DNA from: DASRWI01 sp035654655
GTDB lineage: Bacteria > Bacteroidota > Ignavibacteria > Ignavibacteriales > Ignavibacteriaceae
Assembly: GCA_035654655.1 (NCBI GenBank)
Contig: DASRWI010000043.1
Coordinates: 150,181-214,180, forward strand
Length of the DNA: 64,000 nt
Direction: 5' to 3'
Part shown: positions 8,941 through 18,317 of the stretch, in pieces
How the letters are laid out: every line of letters starts with the position of its first letter
How positions within the stretch are numbered: the first letter of the stretch is position 1
The notes under the pieces: model-generated
Databases searched by the model: none
What the model was told of the DNA's origin: nothing
The model's input: only the letters and a program-made list of their open reading frames with translations
Translations under genes and position numbers: made by a program

Positions 8941-10482
8941 CTAAATTTTTTCAAATCTTCCATTTTTGTATAAGACAATTAATTTGTCCCTGGAAGGTTT
9001 GTATAAGTAATTTATTTTAGATGTTTTTTCCACATCGTTAAAATTAACATATTTTTCATTATGCGAAAGTATAAAATAATTTTCCCTATTGAGGGAGATG
9101 CTTATAGTATCACGATTCTTTGTAATCATCATCTCATTATTGAACTCATACATATACATCTTGCTAAAAAGACTTACGTTCTTTTTTTCTTTAAGGAAGT
9201 AATTTATATGGTCATAAAAGCCTAATTGAAATAATGGTATTTCATTAACCTTGGCGGGCAGATTAACGAATTCTATTTCCTTTACGCCTGCTATATGCTC
9301 TTTATATTCATTAACAAAATTTGACAATAATTCTTTCCCTGAAATAGAAACTTCTTTCCAGGCAAATTCTTTTTTTACTAAAGAAAATATTTCAACAACA
9401 ACAAACAAAATTAATATTACGGCAGCAATACTCTTAATCCTTTTAAGTTCAAAAAGCACAACAGGAATAAGTAAACATAAAGCCACAGAAGGTAAATAAT
9501 CATACCACCTCATTAACAATCTTGATGCAGGCAATATCATTAAAATAAACAATAGGATAAGAAGTATTATCTGCTTTTTATTATTAACAAACTTGTAGAA
9601 GAGGAATGAAATACAAACCAACAAAATTATGACTACGTATATGATGTAAGCGTTATTTTGAATAAATGTTTTTACATCATCTATATTTAATGGATAAAAA
9701 ACCAATCCTGCAAAAAGAAATATATTTTTAAATATTGTTAATATTCCTGCATTAGGATGAGTATCCGGAGAAGTAAGAAAATTATTATTTAAAAAGAAAA
9801 TTCTAATTAATATAATTGTTATTGCTGCTGCAAAAAATAACAATGACTGAAATGCAATTTCTTTTTTATCTATTTCATTATACACAGCAATTACTAAAAC
9901 CACAAGTGGAATGCTGAATGCCATTTCTTTTGAGAGTATTGCAAGCACTGCAAAGAATAATGATAAGAGAATTTTTTTATCAATAAAGAATACTAAAGCA
10001 ATTAAATAAAAAGCTGTCATTGCTCTTTCAAATAAAGCAGTATGCCAAATAACTGCATAATCGTGAAGAGGATGAACAAGGAATATTATTGCAGCCATTG
10101 CACTTAATAAATTGTAATACTCAAGATTTTTTAATAACCGTTTACCAAGTTGGTAAACAAGAAATGCATTAAGGATATGAATTAGAATATTAAATAATCT
10201 TATTAAAACTAAATTTTGATTAGTGAAAAAAGTAATTTTTCCTGCAATTATATTTCCTATTGGACGATAATAAGAACCATCAAAATTTTGAAAATTAAAA
10301 AAAGAAAATAAATCAAATAGATTATTAACTTTTGTTCTTTCGATAAAAGCTATCTCATCATTTATGTAAAAAATATTAATGGAGGGAAGGTAAACTGCAA
10401 TTCCTATTAACAACAAAATTAATGGAAAAACAATTTTATTTTTTGCAAGATAAGTATCGGTTGTACTTAGATATCCGGTCAT
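8941..10482 (-). CDS. Multi-pass membrane protein, GT-C glycosyltransferase-like
   Basis: 513 residues with about 10-12 transmembrane helices in the first 380 residues, then a soluble tail. An acidic pair follows the first helix (INDEIAFI), and a YYRPIGN motif lies in the first loop. This layout is typical of GT-C-fold proteins that transfer sugars from polyprenyl-phosphate donors (PMT/ArnT-like). No Pfam-level assignment is certain; the function could be lipid A or protein glycosylation. It sits 12 bases after ribH and seven before the PorZ-like start, so it is in the same transcript. Being next to a PorZ-like gene fits a cell-surface role, which is inference. Confidence 0.6.
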   Translation of the reverse strand: MTGYLSTTDTYLAKNKIVFPLILLLIGIAVYLPSINIFYINDEIAFIERTKVNNLFDLFSFFNFQNFDGSYYRPIGNIIAGKITFFTNQNLVLIRLFNILIHILNAFLVYQLGKRLLKNLEYYNLLSAMAAIIFLVHPLHDYAVIWHTALFERAMTAFYLIALVFFIDKKILLSLFFAVLAILSKEMAFSIPLVVLVIAVYNEIDKKEIAFQSLLFFAAAITIILIRIFFLNNNFLTSPDTHPNAGILTIFKNIFLFAGLVFYPLNIDDVKTFIQNNAYIIYVVIILLVCISFLFYKFVNNKKQIILLILLFILMILPASRLLMRWYDYLPSVALCLLIPVVLFELKRIKSIAAVILILFVVVEIFSLVKKEFAWKEVSISGKELLSNFVNEYKEHIAGVKEIEFVNLPAKVNEIPLFQLGFYDHINYFLKEKKNVSLFSKMYMYEFNNEMMITKNRDTISISLNRENYFILSHNEKYVNFNDVEKTSKINYLYKPSRDKLIVLYKNGRFEKI

Positions 10483-10494
10483 AGCTGCCGGAGC

Positions 10495-10968
10495 TTATGT
10501 TATTTTAATTATTTGTTTTGTTAATGACACCATCTCTAATGCCGCCAAAACACAATCAGTTCCTTTATTATTTGTTTTTCCTGACCTTGACATTGCCTGT
10601 TCTATATTTTCAGTTGTAAGTACACCAAAAATTACAGGAAGTTTATATTTCAAAGATACTTCAAGAATTCCATTCGTTGCTGCTGATGATACATATTCAA
10701 AATGTGGAGTCTCTCCTCTTATTACTGCACCCAAAGCAACTATTGCATCATACTTGCCAGTCTCTGCAATTCTATCTGCTGCATAAGGGAGTTCAAATGC
10801 ACCGGGAACTTTAAATACATCTACACTATCTTGTGTAATATTATTATCTTTAAAAGTTTCCAAGGCACCTTTTAACAATCTATCAGTTACAATTTCATTA
10901 AAGCGGCTTACAATTACTGCAAATCTACTATCTAATTTTTCGGTTAAATTACCTTCTATAAATCTCAT
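10495..10968 (-). CDS. ribH: 6,7-dimethyl-8-ribityllumazine synthase
   Basis: 157 residues, the normal size for the family. Family motifs include VIVSRFNE near residue 18, PGAFELPYAA (about 56-65), LGAVIRGETPHFEYV (about 80-94) with the catalytic histidine, and GVLTTENIEQA. The enzyme condenses 5-amino-6-ribitylamino-uracil with dihydroxybutanone phosphate in the penultimate step of riboflavin synthesis. No other rib gene is nearby and no FMN riboswitch is evident. It lies four bases after the PHP gene and is cotranscribed with it. Confidence 0.96.
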   Translation of the reverse strand: MRFIEGNLTEKLDSRFAVIVSRFNEIVTDRLLKGALETFKDNNITQDSVDVFKVPGAFELPYAADRIAETGKYDAIVALGAVIRGETPHFEYVSSAATNGILEVSLKYKLPVIFGVLTTENIEQAMSRSGKTNNKGTDCVLAALEMVSLTKQIIKIT

Positions 10969-10972
10969 TATA

Positions 10973-11803
10973 TTACGCTGAATTCTTTAATATTCTTCTC
11001 CGCATTGCTTCAACGGAGGCGAAGTTTGTATAATATTTTCCTAAGTTAGGATCATCCTCTCTTTTACCACCATGGTAATCAGAGCCGCCTGATTCTAAAA
11101 GGAAATACTCATTTACTATGCCTTTGTAAAATCTGGTTTGCTGAGGATTATGAGATGGATGTATTACTTCTATTCCGTCAACACCAGCTTCAATTACTTC
11201 TTTTAATAAATTTTCTGGCATATAACTCGGGTGTGCAATGAAAGACAAACCACCGGCATCGCTGATTATTTTGAATGCACTATGTGGTGATATATGAACC
11301 TTCTTTTCATAAGCCGGACAGCCATTACCAATATACTTATTGAAGGCTTCATAAAATGAAGTAGTGATTCCCTTATCGCACAAAGCTTGAGCAATATGAG
11401 GTCTTCCAATTGCCGAAGTTTTAGCTCTATCTACAACATCATATAATGATATCGGAAGACCTAAATTATTCAATTTCTTGACTATTCTTTCGGCTCTTTT
11501 AAATCTCTCTTCTCTAAAAAATGAAAGATATCTTTCTACTTCTTCGTGTTCAGGTTCAATAAAGTATCCAAGAATATGCAATTCTTTATCTTTAATGTCG
11601 GAGCTAATCTCCACACCTGATATTACTTCAACACCTTGCCTGCTGCCTTCATCAACACCTTCTTTAATACCATTCAAGCTATCGTGATCAGTGATGCTGA
11701 TTATATCAAGTCCTGCAGCCTTAGCCATACGAACTATTTCAACCGGACTATGGTAACCATCCGAATGATTTGTATGTATATGTAAATCAGCTTTGCCAGG
11801 CAT
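10973..11803 (-). CDS. PHP-domain phosphoesterase (RNase AM/YciV type)
   Basis: 276 residues. The N-terminal PHP metal motif ADLHIHTNHSDG is followed by SITDHDSLNG, then an internal helical insert, a mid-chain IAHPSY and the late SGGSDYHG, which together supply the trinuclear metal ligands. This order and length fit the YciV/TrpH group, which includes 5'-3' exoribonuclease RNase AM and 3',5'-nucleotide bisphosphate phosphatases. The specific substrate cannot be read from sequence. It follows the Crp-family gene with one base between them. Confidence 0.82.
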   Translation of the reverse strand: MPGKADLHIHTNHSDGYHSPVEIVRMAKAAGLDIISITDHDSLNGIKEGVDEGSRQGVEVISGVEISSDIKDKELHILGYFIEPEHEEVERYLSFFREERFKRAERIVKKLNNLGLPISLYDVVDRAKTSAIGRPHIAQALCDKGITTSFYEAFNKYIGNGCPAYEKKVHISPHSAFKIISDAGGLSFIAHPSYMPENLLKEVIEAGVDGIEVIHPSHNPQQTRFYKGIVNEYFLLESGGSDYHGGKREDDPNLGKYYTNFASVEAMRRRILKNSA

Positions 11804-11804
11804 A

Positions 11805-12488
11805 CTAACTGAACAATTCCTTAAATTTCTCGTAATTGAGGATTCTTAATTTTGAACCATCTAATTCTACAAGTCCTTTTTTTGCAAATGAATGTAAAGT
11901 TCTGGAAATTGTTTCTCTAGATGTACCTGCCATATTTGCAAGGTCGTGTTGATAAGGAAGTTTATCTATTTCAACGGTTCCCTGTTTAATCTTACCCTGG
12001 TCATCTGCTAATTGAAGTATAACAGTTGCAACTTTTCCTTCAGCATCTTTTAATGATAAAGATTTTATTTTCATATCAGCAGAGCGTAATCTTTGAGTTA
12101 GCTCCTGCAATAATGAAATTGCAACTTCAGGTTTAGATTGTAATAAATCAAGGAAGTCATTTCTCTGTATCATAAATAGTTCAGTATCTTCAACTGCAGT
12201 AACATTTGCAGATCTTGCTAATCCATCAAGTATTGCCATTTCACCAAAGAAATCACTATCACTAAGGATTGTTAGAATAACTTCTTTTCCATCATCACTT
12301 ACACGGGAAATTTTAACTTTACCTTCAGCAATAACAAAAAGGGCTGAACCGGTTTCATGTTCAAATAAAATTACAGAATCTTTTTTAAAAGTTTTTCTTG
12401 TACCTATTCTAGCTATTTGTTCAATTGAATTTTCGTCAAGTTCTGAAAAAATTGGCACATATTTAAGGAAATCATTAGGTTTTTCCAT
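11805..12488 (-). CDS. Crp/Fnr-family transcriptional regulator
   Basis: 227 residues. The N-terminal cyclic-nucleotide-binding fold (about 10-125) includes SDFFGEMAILDGLARSANVTA, in which the FGEMA...RSA pattern resembles the cAMP-binding loop of CRP. A dimerisation helix follows, then a winged helix whose recognition helix is LANMAGTSRETISRTL (about 180-195). The conserved arginine and serine suggest it can bind a cyclic nucleotide; FNR-type cysteines are absent. It is the first gene of a six-gene leftward operon and may regulate that operon or global metabolism; targets are not known. Confidence 0.88.
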   Translation of the reverse strand: MEKPNDFLKYVPIFSELDENSIEQIARIGTRKTFKKDSVILFEHETGSALFVIAEGKVKISRVSDDGKEVILTILSDSDFFGEMAILDGLARSANVTAVEDTELFMIQRNDFLDLLQSKPEVAISLLQELTQRLRSADMKIKSLSLKDAEGKVATVILQLADDQGKIKQGTVEIDKLPYQHDLANMAGTSRETISRTLHSFAKKGLVELDGSKLRILNYEKFKELFS

Positions 12489-12596
12489 TATTATAATTCC
12501 TCATTTTGTATTATTAAAGTAAAGTAATATAAATTTGAGATATAACAAAGTAAGCACAACATATTTATTAAAAAATTGAAAGTTTAAAATACGAAC

Positions 12597-12631
12597 AAAA
12601 AAAGCAAAGATGAAGTTTCTTTGCTTTTTTT
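12597..12631 (-). terminator. Rho-independent terminator after lpxD
   Basis: A 14-bp perfect stem (12597-12610 with 12618-12631) with a seven-base loop and A/T-run flanks lies 28 bases past the lpxD stop. Because both arms end in A or T runs it could work in both directions, but leftward termination of the envelope operon is the logical role. Confidence 0.8.
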
Positions 12632-12658
12632 AAAAATAATGGTTTATCAAACTTTTTT

Positions 12659-13699
12659 TTACTTATTTACTTGTTCCTTAAGCTTTTTAATTTCTTCTTC
12701 AAGCTCTTTAATTTTATCAGCATATTCAGGAAGGCTTCTAATATGAGCTTCGAGTTTAAGAGCGTGCCTGAATTCTTTTGCAGGTGAACCGAAGTATGTG
12801 CCTGCTTTAGGAATTCCTTTTGAAACTCCCGATTGTGCTATAAGAACTACATTATCAGCAATATCAATATGTCCTACAATTCCAACCTGCCCTGCAATCA
12901 TACAGTTTTTACCAATATGAGCACTCCCTGATAATCCGGTTTGAGATGAAATGACAGAATTTTCGCCTATGGTTACATTATGAGCTACCTGCACCATATT
13001 ATCAAGCTTAACATTTTTTTTAATGACTGTTGATCCCAAGGATGCTCTGTCAACGCATACATTTGCACCAAGCTCAACGTCATCTTCAATTATAACATTG
13101 CCAATTTGAGGTATTTTTTGGAACCATCCATTTTCATCTTTAAAGAAGCCGAAACCATCTGAACCAATTACAGTTCCCGGATGAATAATTACTCTTTTAC
13201 CTACTTTGCAATCTTCTCTAATGCTTACATTTTGAAAAATAATTGAACCATCTCCAACTTCAGCATTTTCCAATAAGACTGTATTGTGAAAAATTTTAAC
13301 ATTATCACCAACAATGCAATTAGCCGAAATTACAACATTTTTTCCTATTGCAGTGTCCTTCCCAATTTTTGCACTTGGATGAATTGATGCAGTTGTATCA
13401 ATTCCTTCAAGAGGAAATTTTGGATAGAAGAAGTGAATTAGTATTTTAAAAAATGCTTTGTTAGGGTCGTCAACTTCAATATAAGTTATATCATCTCTGG
13501 TTTTGTTAAACCCGGGTTTAACTAATATTGCTGATGCTTTTGTTTGAGGAAAATATTTTTCGTATGCCGGTAAGTAAAGAAAAGTTAAGTCACCCTGATT
13601 TGCTTCTTCAATTTTGGCAAGTCCTTTTAATTCAGTTTGTTCATCGCCAAAAATTTTGCCGCCCGTTAATTGGGCGGCTTCAATTGCTTTTATATTCAT
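12659..13699 (-). CDS. lpxD: UDP-3-O-acylglucosamine N-acyltransferase
   Basis: 346 residues, the normal length. An N-terminal uridine-binding domain (LKGLAKIEEANQGDLTFL) is followed by a left-handed beta helix of hexapeptide repeats (about 105-300) containing VIGSDGFGF and the catalytic region DNMVQVAHNVTIGENS, whose histidine is the expected base. A C-terminal helical tail (ELEEEIKKLKEQ) ends the chain. LpxD adds the second acyl chain to UDP-3-O-acyl-glucosamine in lipid A synthesis. It is the last gene of the envelope operon, six bases downstream of the second OmpH gene. Confidence 0.96.
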   Translation of the reverse strand: MNIKAIEAAQLTGGKIFGDEQTELKGLAKIEEANQGDLTFLYLPAYEKYFPQTKASAILVKPGFNKTRDDITYIEVDDPNKAFFKILIHFFYPKFPLEGIDTTASIHPSAKIGKDTAIGKNVVISANCIVGDNVKIFHNTVLLENAEVGDGSIIFQNVSIREDCKVGKRVIIHPGTVIGSDGFGFFKDENGWFQKIPQIGNVIIEDDVELGANVCVDRASLGSTVIKKNVKLDNMVQVAHNVTIGENSVISSQTGLSGSAHIGKNCMIAGQVGIVGHIDIADNVVLIAQSGVSKGIPKAGTYFGSPAKEFRHALKLEAHIRSLPEYADKIKELEEEIKKLKEQVNK

Positions 13700-13705
13700 T
13701 AAAGG

Positions 13706-14221
13706 TTATTCTATTTTTAATCTTTCAAGGACTTTACCAGTAATATCATATTCTTCTTTAGCATAAAGAAGCATAACATCACCGCTTCTATCAAAAACAA
13801 AATCAAGTCCTTCATCTTCAGCAACTAATTTTACAGCAGTAAAAACTTTATTCTGAACAGGTTTCATTACTTCATCCTGTTTCTGAAATAATTCACCATT
13901 AGTTCCGAATTTCTTTTCTCTGTAATCTGCAATCTGCTGCTCAAGCGTAACCATTTCTTTTTCTGTTTCCGCACGAACTTGTTCTGACATAATTAGTTTT
14001 CTTTTTTCATAGTCATCATACTTTGACTGCCATTGCTTTTCCAATTTGCTTAACTCACCTTGCCATTCCTGAATTATACCGTCAAGTTTCTGACGGGCAT
14101 CCTGTGCATCGGGGAATTTATCCATAATTGCATCCGAATCAACATAGCCAATTTTTAATTGAGCAAATACTGATGCTGATAAAGCAAATAGAAATGTGAA
14201 AATAAAAATAACCTTTTTCAT
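13706..14221 (-). CDS. OmpH/Skp-family periplasmic chaperone (copy 2)
   Basis: 171 residues: signal peptide (MKKVIFIFTFLFALSASVFAQ), then LKIGYVDSDAIMDKFPDA and a long charged coiled coil (about 40-120), ending in the beta strand region VFDRSGDVMLLYA. These are the features of Skp/OmpH, a trimeric chaperone that carries unfolded outer-membrane proteins to BamA. It is a diverged tandem paralogue of the preceding gene; two OmpH genes beside bamA are usual in Bacteroidetes-Chlorobi genomes. Confidence 0.9.
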   Translation of the reverse strand: MKKVIFIFTFLFALSASVFAQLKIGYVDSDAIMDKFPDAQDARQKLDGIIQEWQGELSKLEKQWQSKYDDYEKRKLIMSEQVRAETEKEMVTLEQQIADYREKKFGTNGELFQKQDEVMKPVQNKVFTAVKLVAEDEGLDFVFDRSGDVMLLYAKEEYDITGKVLERLKIE

Positions 14222-14255
14222 AAAAGTTCCTGTTTTATTTCTTTAGCCGAAATAA

Positions 14256-14783
14256 TTATTTTGAAGTTTTTAATTTATCTAATACTTTGTAAGTAATGTC
14301 AAAAGAACTATCAGCATAAGGTAATACTAAATCACCACTCTTATCAAATACAAATTGCATACCTTCAGCTTTAGCTACTTCTTCAATAGCTTTATAGATT
14401 CTTTCTTTAATAGGTTTTAACATTGCATCTTGTCTTTTATAATATTCACCGGTTCCCTGAGCAAATTTATCCTGTTGAAATTTACGGATAGCATCTTCCT
14501 GACCAATAATCTGCTGCTGAATTTTTTTCTTTTGGTCTTCTTTCATTGTGTTAACCTGCTTTTGATAATCAGCAACTGCTTTTTGATAACTAACAGTCAT
14601 TGTATCTAATTGATTCTGCCATTGATTTCCTAAAGCTTCCAAATCTTCTCTTGCTTTAATAGCTTCAGGAAGCTGTTCAGAAATTTTCTGAATATCAACA
14701 TGACCTAATTTTTGGGTGGTCTGAGCTGATGTGAAATTATAACCTAAAAGCAAAATTGTTATAATTAAAAAATACTTCTTCAC
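14256..14783 (-). CDS. OmpH/Skp-family periplasmic chaperone (copy 1)
   Basis: I place the start at the GTG at 14783, which follows an AGAGG ribosome site and opens directly into a signal peptide (MKKYFLIITILLLGYNFTSAQ). The longer frame to 14915 would overlap bamA by 95 bases and add a non-signal leader. The 175-residue protein has KLGHVDIQKISEQLPEAI, a coiled coil rich in Q, K and E, and a terminal FVFDKSGDLVLPYADS strand, the Skp pattern. It lies 37 bases after bamA and should serve BamA substrate delivery. Confidence 0.9.
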   Translation of the reverse strand: MKKYFLIITILLLGYNFTSAQTTQKLGHVDIQKISEQLPEAIKAREDLEALGNQWQNQLDTMTVSYQKAVADYQKQVNTMKEDQKKKIQQQIIGQEDAIRKFQQDKFAQGTGEYYKRQDAMLKPIKERIYKAIEEVAKAEGMQFVFDKSGDLVLPYADSSFDITYKVLDKLKTSK

Positions 14784-14820
14784 GTATGTACCTCTATTAT
14801 ATTGATTATTATTAAATAAA

Positions 14821-17313
14821 TTAAAAACCTTTACCAAATTGGAAATGGAATAACCATGCAGGATCTTTTCCTTCAGTAGTTCTTCTATCAAATCCATAAC
14901 CAAAATCGAAACCAATTAATCCGATAGGATTAATTAAAAGTCTTGCACCAACACCAACTGACCTTCTTAAATTAAAAATATCAGTTTTGTTTAAGTCTTC
15001 AAAAACATTACCTGCTTCAGCAAAACCCAAAACATAAATTGGAATAGGTTCAACAGCTAAAGCAAATCTTAATTCAGCAGTGTACTTGGTCATAAACTGA
15101 CCACCAATTACTTCTCCATTTTTATTTCTTGGACCAACTGTTCTATCATCATAACCTCTTAAAGGAACAGTTGCAATTGCTAAACCGCTTCCGCCCATAT
15201 AGAAATATTCAAAAGGGGTTATACTTGTATTAGGAACTAATTTTTCCAGGTAACCAACATCTGCTGATGTATACAAAGCAACCTTGGTAGAATTAAATAA
15301 TCTCTTATACCATTCTGCTTTAAACAAAATCTTGTAGTAATCCACATTACCGGGTAACAATGGACCACCTGATAATTCTCCATCTAACGATAAGGATGAA
15401 CCCTGAGATGGGAATATTGGATTATCAATATCTCTTCTGCTTATTGTTGCACCAAGAGTAAACTGATGAGTAATTCCTTCAGGATACCAGTTCTGTCCTT
15501 CAATTACATTATTGTATTGATATCTGAACAATCCCTGAATATAGAAATAATCATCCGGCCATTTTAACCTTCTACCAACTCTTGCAGTTCCACCAGTTTG
15601 ACGCATATCGTAAATATATGCCTGCCTTGTATCAAATAATTCCACTCCAACAAGAGTAGGAGTATCAAACATCCAGGGCTCGGTGAAACCTAAAGTGAAA
15701 GTTCTATATAAACTTCCAACACCAAATTGCCAGTTGAAACTTAATATCTGTCCACCACCTAATGAGAATGGTTCTGAAATTGAGAAGTTATTTAGAGTAA
15801 CACCTACAGCACCACTAAAACCAAAACTTCCACTATAACCCACAGATGCATTTAAGTAATCACTTGATTTTTCTTCAACTCTGAAAGTAACATCTACAGT
15901 GCTGTCATTTCTTAATGCGTAATCAATTCCCTGAGGTCCATACAATTTTTCAACATTAAAAAATTGAAGGTTAGCTAACTGCTGAACACTTCTAAATAAT
16001 AAACCTCTATTGAAATAATCACCGGGAATAGTGAAAAGTTCTCTTCTAATAACTTTATCTTTAGTCTTATCATTCCCTAAGATACTCACATTACCAATTC
16101 TAAATTGATTTTTTTCCTGAACTCTGATAAGAATATCAACTGAATCTCCTGCAACTCTTTTTTCATCAGGCTGCAAGTTGAAAGTTAAATAACCATTATC
16201 CAGATACATAGCCATTACATCAGTTTGTTTTTCATTACCTCTAAGGTTTTGTTCAAACTTTTCGTAATTATAAATGTCACCTTTTCTAAGCTCAAGTCTT
16301 TCAGTAAGCTGTTCATCAGTATAAATTGTATTACCTTCCCACTCAATATTTCTAATTCTATACTGTGGACCTTCATAAACATTTATCTGAATATTAGCAT
16401 CTTTTTTATTGTTGGTTAACATAACAGTATCAGATACTACTTCAGCATCACGATATCCATTCTTCCAATAATATTTTTCAATTAACTTTTTATCTTCTTC
16501 ATATTTCTTATTATCTAACTTTGCACTGCTCCAAAACTTCCACCATTTTGCGGTTTCAGTTTCAGCTAATTGACCTCTAAGTTCAGAATCATCAAATGCT
16601 TTATTCCCGGTAAATTCAATATTTCTAACAGTTACTCTATCATTTTCATTGATATCAAATTTTACAACAATTCTATTTTTTATTTTATCAATAAGATTAG
16701 AATAAACAAGATTATTCCTCGGATACTCAATTGTGTATTCATCAGAAAAATCTTTTTCATTTCTCCAGGTGACAACAATATCATCGGAAGTTGTATCGCT
16801 TGCATAAAAAACATAATTGATTATGTTGATGTTCGCGTTTAAGTAGCCTTCATCTTCATATTCTTTAAGAAGTCTTTGTTTAATTTTTGAAATATCCTGG
16901 GGCTTTAAGATTTGACCGCGGATGAAACTAAGTTTTTCTTCTATTTTAGAATCACTTAACTCATCATTACCTTCATAGATAGCTTTTTCAATACGGGGAA
17001 ATTCTTTAACACTGATAATTAAAAAAACACCATCAGCAACTTCTTTGTCTATTTCAATTTTAATATCAGAAAAAATATTTAATGAGTATAATCTTCTAAT
17101 AGCTTCTAAAGTCTTGTCACCCGGAATTTGTACTTCATCACCATTCTTCAAACCTGAATTTGCAATAACAGTATTAGCATCGGCAGATATATTCCCCTGA
17201 ACAGCAATACCTAAAATTTTATAGGTACTTGTCTGTGCAAAAGATGAAATTGCAGAAAATAAAAAGATAAAGATGAAATATTTAAACAGTTTCTTTAGGG
17301 AGGTTCGAGACAT
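14821..17313 (-). CDS. bamA: Outer membrane protein assembly factor BamA
   Basis: 830 residues. After the signal peptide (about 1-27) come five POTRA repeats (about 30-430), recognisable by strands such as VRNIEFTGNKAFDD and FRIGNVSILGNDKTKD. The C-terminal 16-stranded barrel ends in WLFHFQFGKGF with a terminal phenylalanine. The loop motif VPLRGYDDRTVGP (about 708-720) is the conserved VRGF/Y-type lid motif. BamA inserts beta-barrel proteins into the outer membrane. The start overlaps the uppS 3' end by 32 bases, which suggests translational coupling; an AAAGG site lies upstream. Confidence 0.96.
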   Translation of the reverse strand: MSRTSLKKLFKYFIFIFLFSAISSFAQTSTYKILGIAVQGNISADANTVIANSGLKNGDEVQIPGDKTLEAIRRLYSLNIFSDIKIEIDKEVADGVFLIISVKEFPRIEKAIYEGNDELSDSKIEEKLSFIRGQILKPQDISKIKQRLLKEYEDEGYLNANINIINYVFYASDTTSDDIVVTWRNEKDFSDEYTIEYPRNNLVYSNLIDKIKNRIVVKFDINENDRVTVRNIEFTGNKAFDDSELRGQLAETETAKWWKFWSSAKLDNKKYEEDKKLIEKYYWKNGYRDAEVVSDTVMLTNNKKDANIQINVYEGPQYRIRNIEWEGNTIYTDEQLTERLELRKGDIYNYEKFEQNLRGNEKQTDVMAMYLDNGYLTFNLQPDEKRVAGDSVDILIRVQEKNQFRIGNVSILGNDKTKDKVIRRELFTIPGDYFNRGLLFRSVQQLANLQFFNVEKLYGPQGIDYALRNDSTVDVTFRVEEKSSDYLNASVGYSGSFGFSGAVGVTLNNFSISEPFSLGGGQILSFNWQFGVGSLYRTFTLGFTEPWMFDTPTLVGVELFDTRQAYIYDMRQTGGTARVGRRLKWPDDYFYIQGLFRYQYNNVIEGQNWYPEGITHQFTLGATISRRDIDNPIFPSQGSSLSLDGELSGGPLLPGNVDYYKILFKAEWYKRLFNSTKVALYTSADVGYLEKLVPNTSITPFEYFYMGGSGLAIATVPLRGYDDRTVGPRNKNGEVIGGQFMTKYTAELRFALAVEPIPIYVLGFAEAGNVFEDLNKTDIFNLRRSVGVGARLLINPIGLIGFDFGYGFDRRTTEGKDPAWLFHFQFGKGF

Positions 17314-18103
17314 TCTTTAAACCTTTGTCATTCTTTTTTAATTGTTCACTTACTTTGCCGAATCTTCGTTCTCTTTTTTGAAAATCCAAAATAGCATCGT
17401 ATAATTTATTTCTCCTAAAATCAGGCCAAAACACGTCAGTTATATAAAACTCTGTATAAGCAATCTGCCAAAGAAGAAAGTTACTGACTCTGAATTCACC
17501 GCTTGTTCTAATAAGCAGGTCAGGGTCAGGCATATCTTTGGTCGTTAAAAATCCTGATATAAATTTTTCATCAATGTCTTCAGGATTAATTTTTTCATTT
17601 TTTGCAGTACTAACTATACTCTTAATAGCTTCCAGTAGTTCCCATCTTCCGCTATAACTTAACGCCAAATTAAGAGTCATTCTTCTATTATTCTTAGTTT
17701 TTTCTATAGATTCAAAAAGTTCTTTTTGTACTTCAACAGGAAGAGAGTTAATACCTCCTATTGTAGTTAGACGTATATCATTCTTATTAAGTTCATCAGT
17801 TTCATCTTTCAAACTTTTTACAAGAAGGCGCATTAAAGTTGAAACTTCATCTTTAGGTCTTTTCCAATTTTCAGTAGAGAAAGTATATAAGGTAAGATAT
17901 TTAACACCAAGCTGGGCACAGGCTTCTACTGCATCCCTAACAGAATCGACACCCTTTTTATGACCTGCCACTCTGGGTAATCCTCTTTTGCGGGCCCAAC
18001 GTCCATTGCCATCCATAATAATGGCTATATGAGTTGGGATAGCACCTGATTTTTTAATCTTCTCTTGTAATTTTTTATCTGCTTCAGATTGGTTTTTAGC
18101 CAA
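17282..18103 (-). CDS. uppS: Isoprenyl transferase (undecaprenyl diphosphate synthase)
   Basis: 273 residues. The substrate motif HIAIIMDGNGRWARKRGLP with the catalytic aspartate begins near residue 25, followed by GHKKGVDSVR, LTLYTFSTENWKRP, LNLALSYSGRWE and the late PDPDLLIRTSGEFRVSNFLLWQ. These define cis-prenyltransferases that make the C55 carrier for peptidoglycan and O-antigen. The N-terminus is about 20 residues longer than in E. coli. It starts the envelope operon and overlaps bamA. Confidence 0.96.
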   Translation of the reverse strand: MAKNQSEADKKLQEKIKKSGAIPTHIAIIMDGNGRWARKRGLPRVAGHKKGVDSVRDAVEACAQLGVKYLTLYTFSTENWKRPKDEVSTLMRLLVKSLKDETDELNKNDIRLTTIGGINSLPVEVQKELFESIEKTKNNRRMTLNLALSYSGRWELLEAIKSIVSTAKNEKINPEDIDEKFISGFLTTKDMPDPDLLIRTSGEFRVSNFLLWQIAYTEFYITDVFWPDFRRNKLYDAILDFQKRERRFGKVSEQLKKNDKGLKNVSNLPKETV

Positions 18104-18272
18104 TTTTTATCCTAAAAAAATGATAAAACGTGTAAAATTAACTTTAAGGTAAACTATTGTCAAGATAAACAATCTTGTATTTAGGTCAATAAGAAAGTTA
18201 AGAACTTTAACAAGATAATAAAAGGTAAAAAGCTGATATTTTAATGAATATTTTTACTTTTTGTTTAAAATA

Positions 18273-18298
18273 AAAATGCCCCGGACTCGGGGCATTTT
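18273..18298 (-). terminator. Rho-independent terminator of rpsT
   Basis: An 11-bp GC-rich stem (18273-18283 with 18288-18298, AAAATGCCCCG and complement) with a four-base loop, located 20 bases past the rpsT stop on the minus strand and followed by T residues in that direction. Confidence 0.88.
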
Positions 18299-18317
18299 AT
18301 AAATTCATAATGCAAAA

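Noticed and set aside
10495..10968. FMN riboswitch control of ribH
   Set aside because: ribH lies inside an operon with only four bases before it, and no conserved RFN element is seen upstream of the operon.
13706..14783. Two OmpH genes as an unusual duplication
   Set aside because: Tandem ompH genes next to bamA are normal in Bacteroidetes-Chlorobi genomes.
14784..14915. Longer start for the first OmpH gene
   Set aside because: It would overlap bamA by 95 bases and add a leader before an evident signal peptide that has its own ribosome site.
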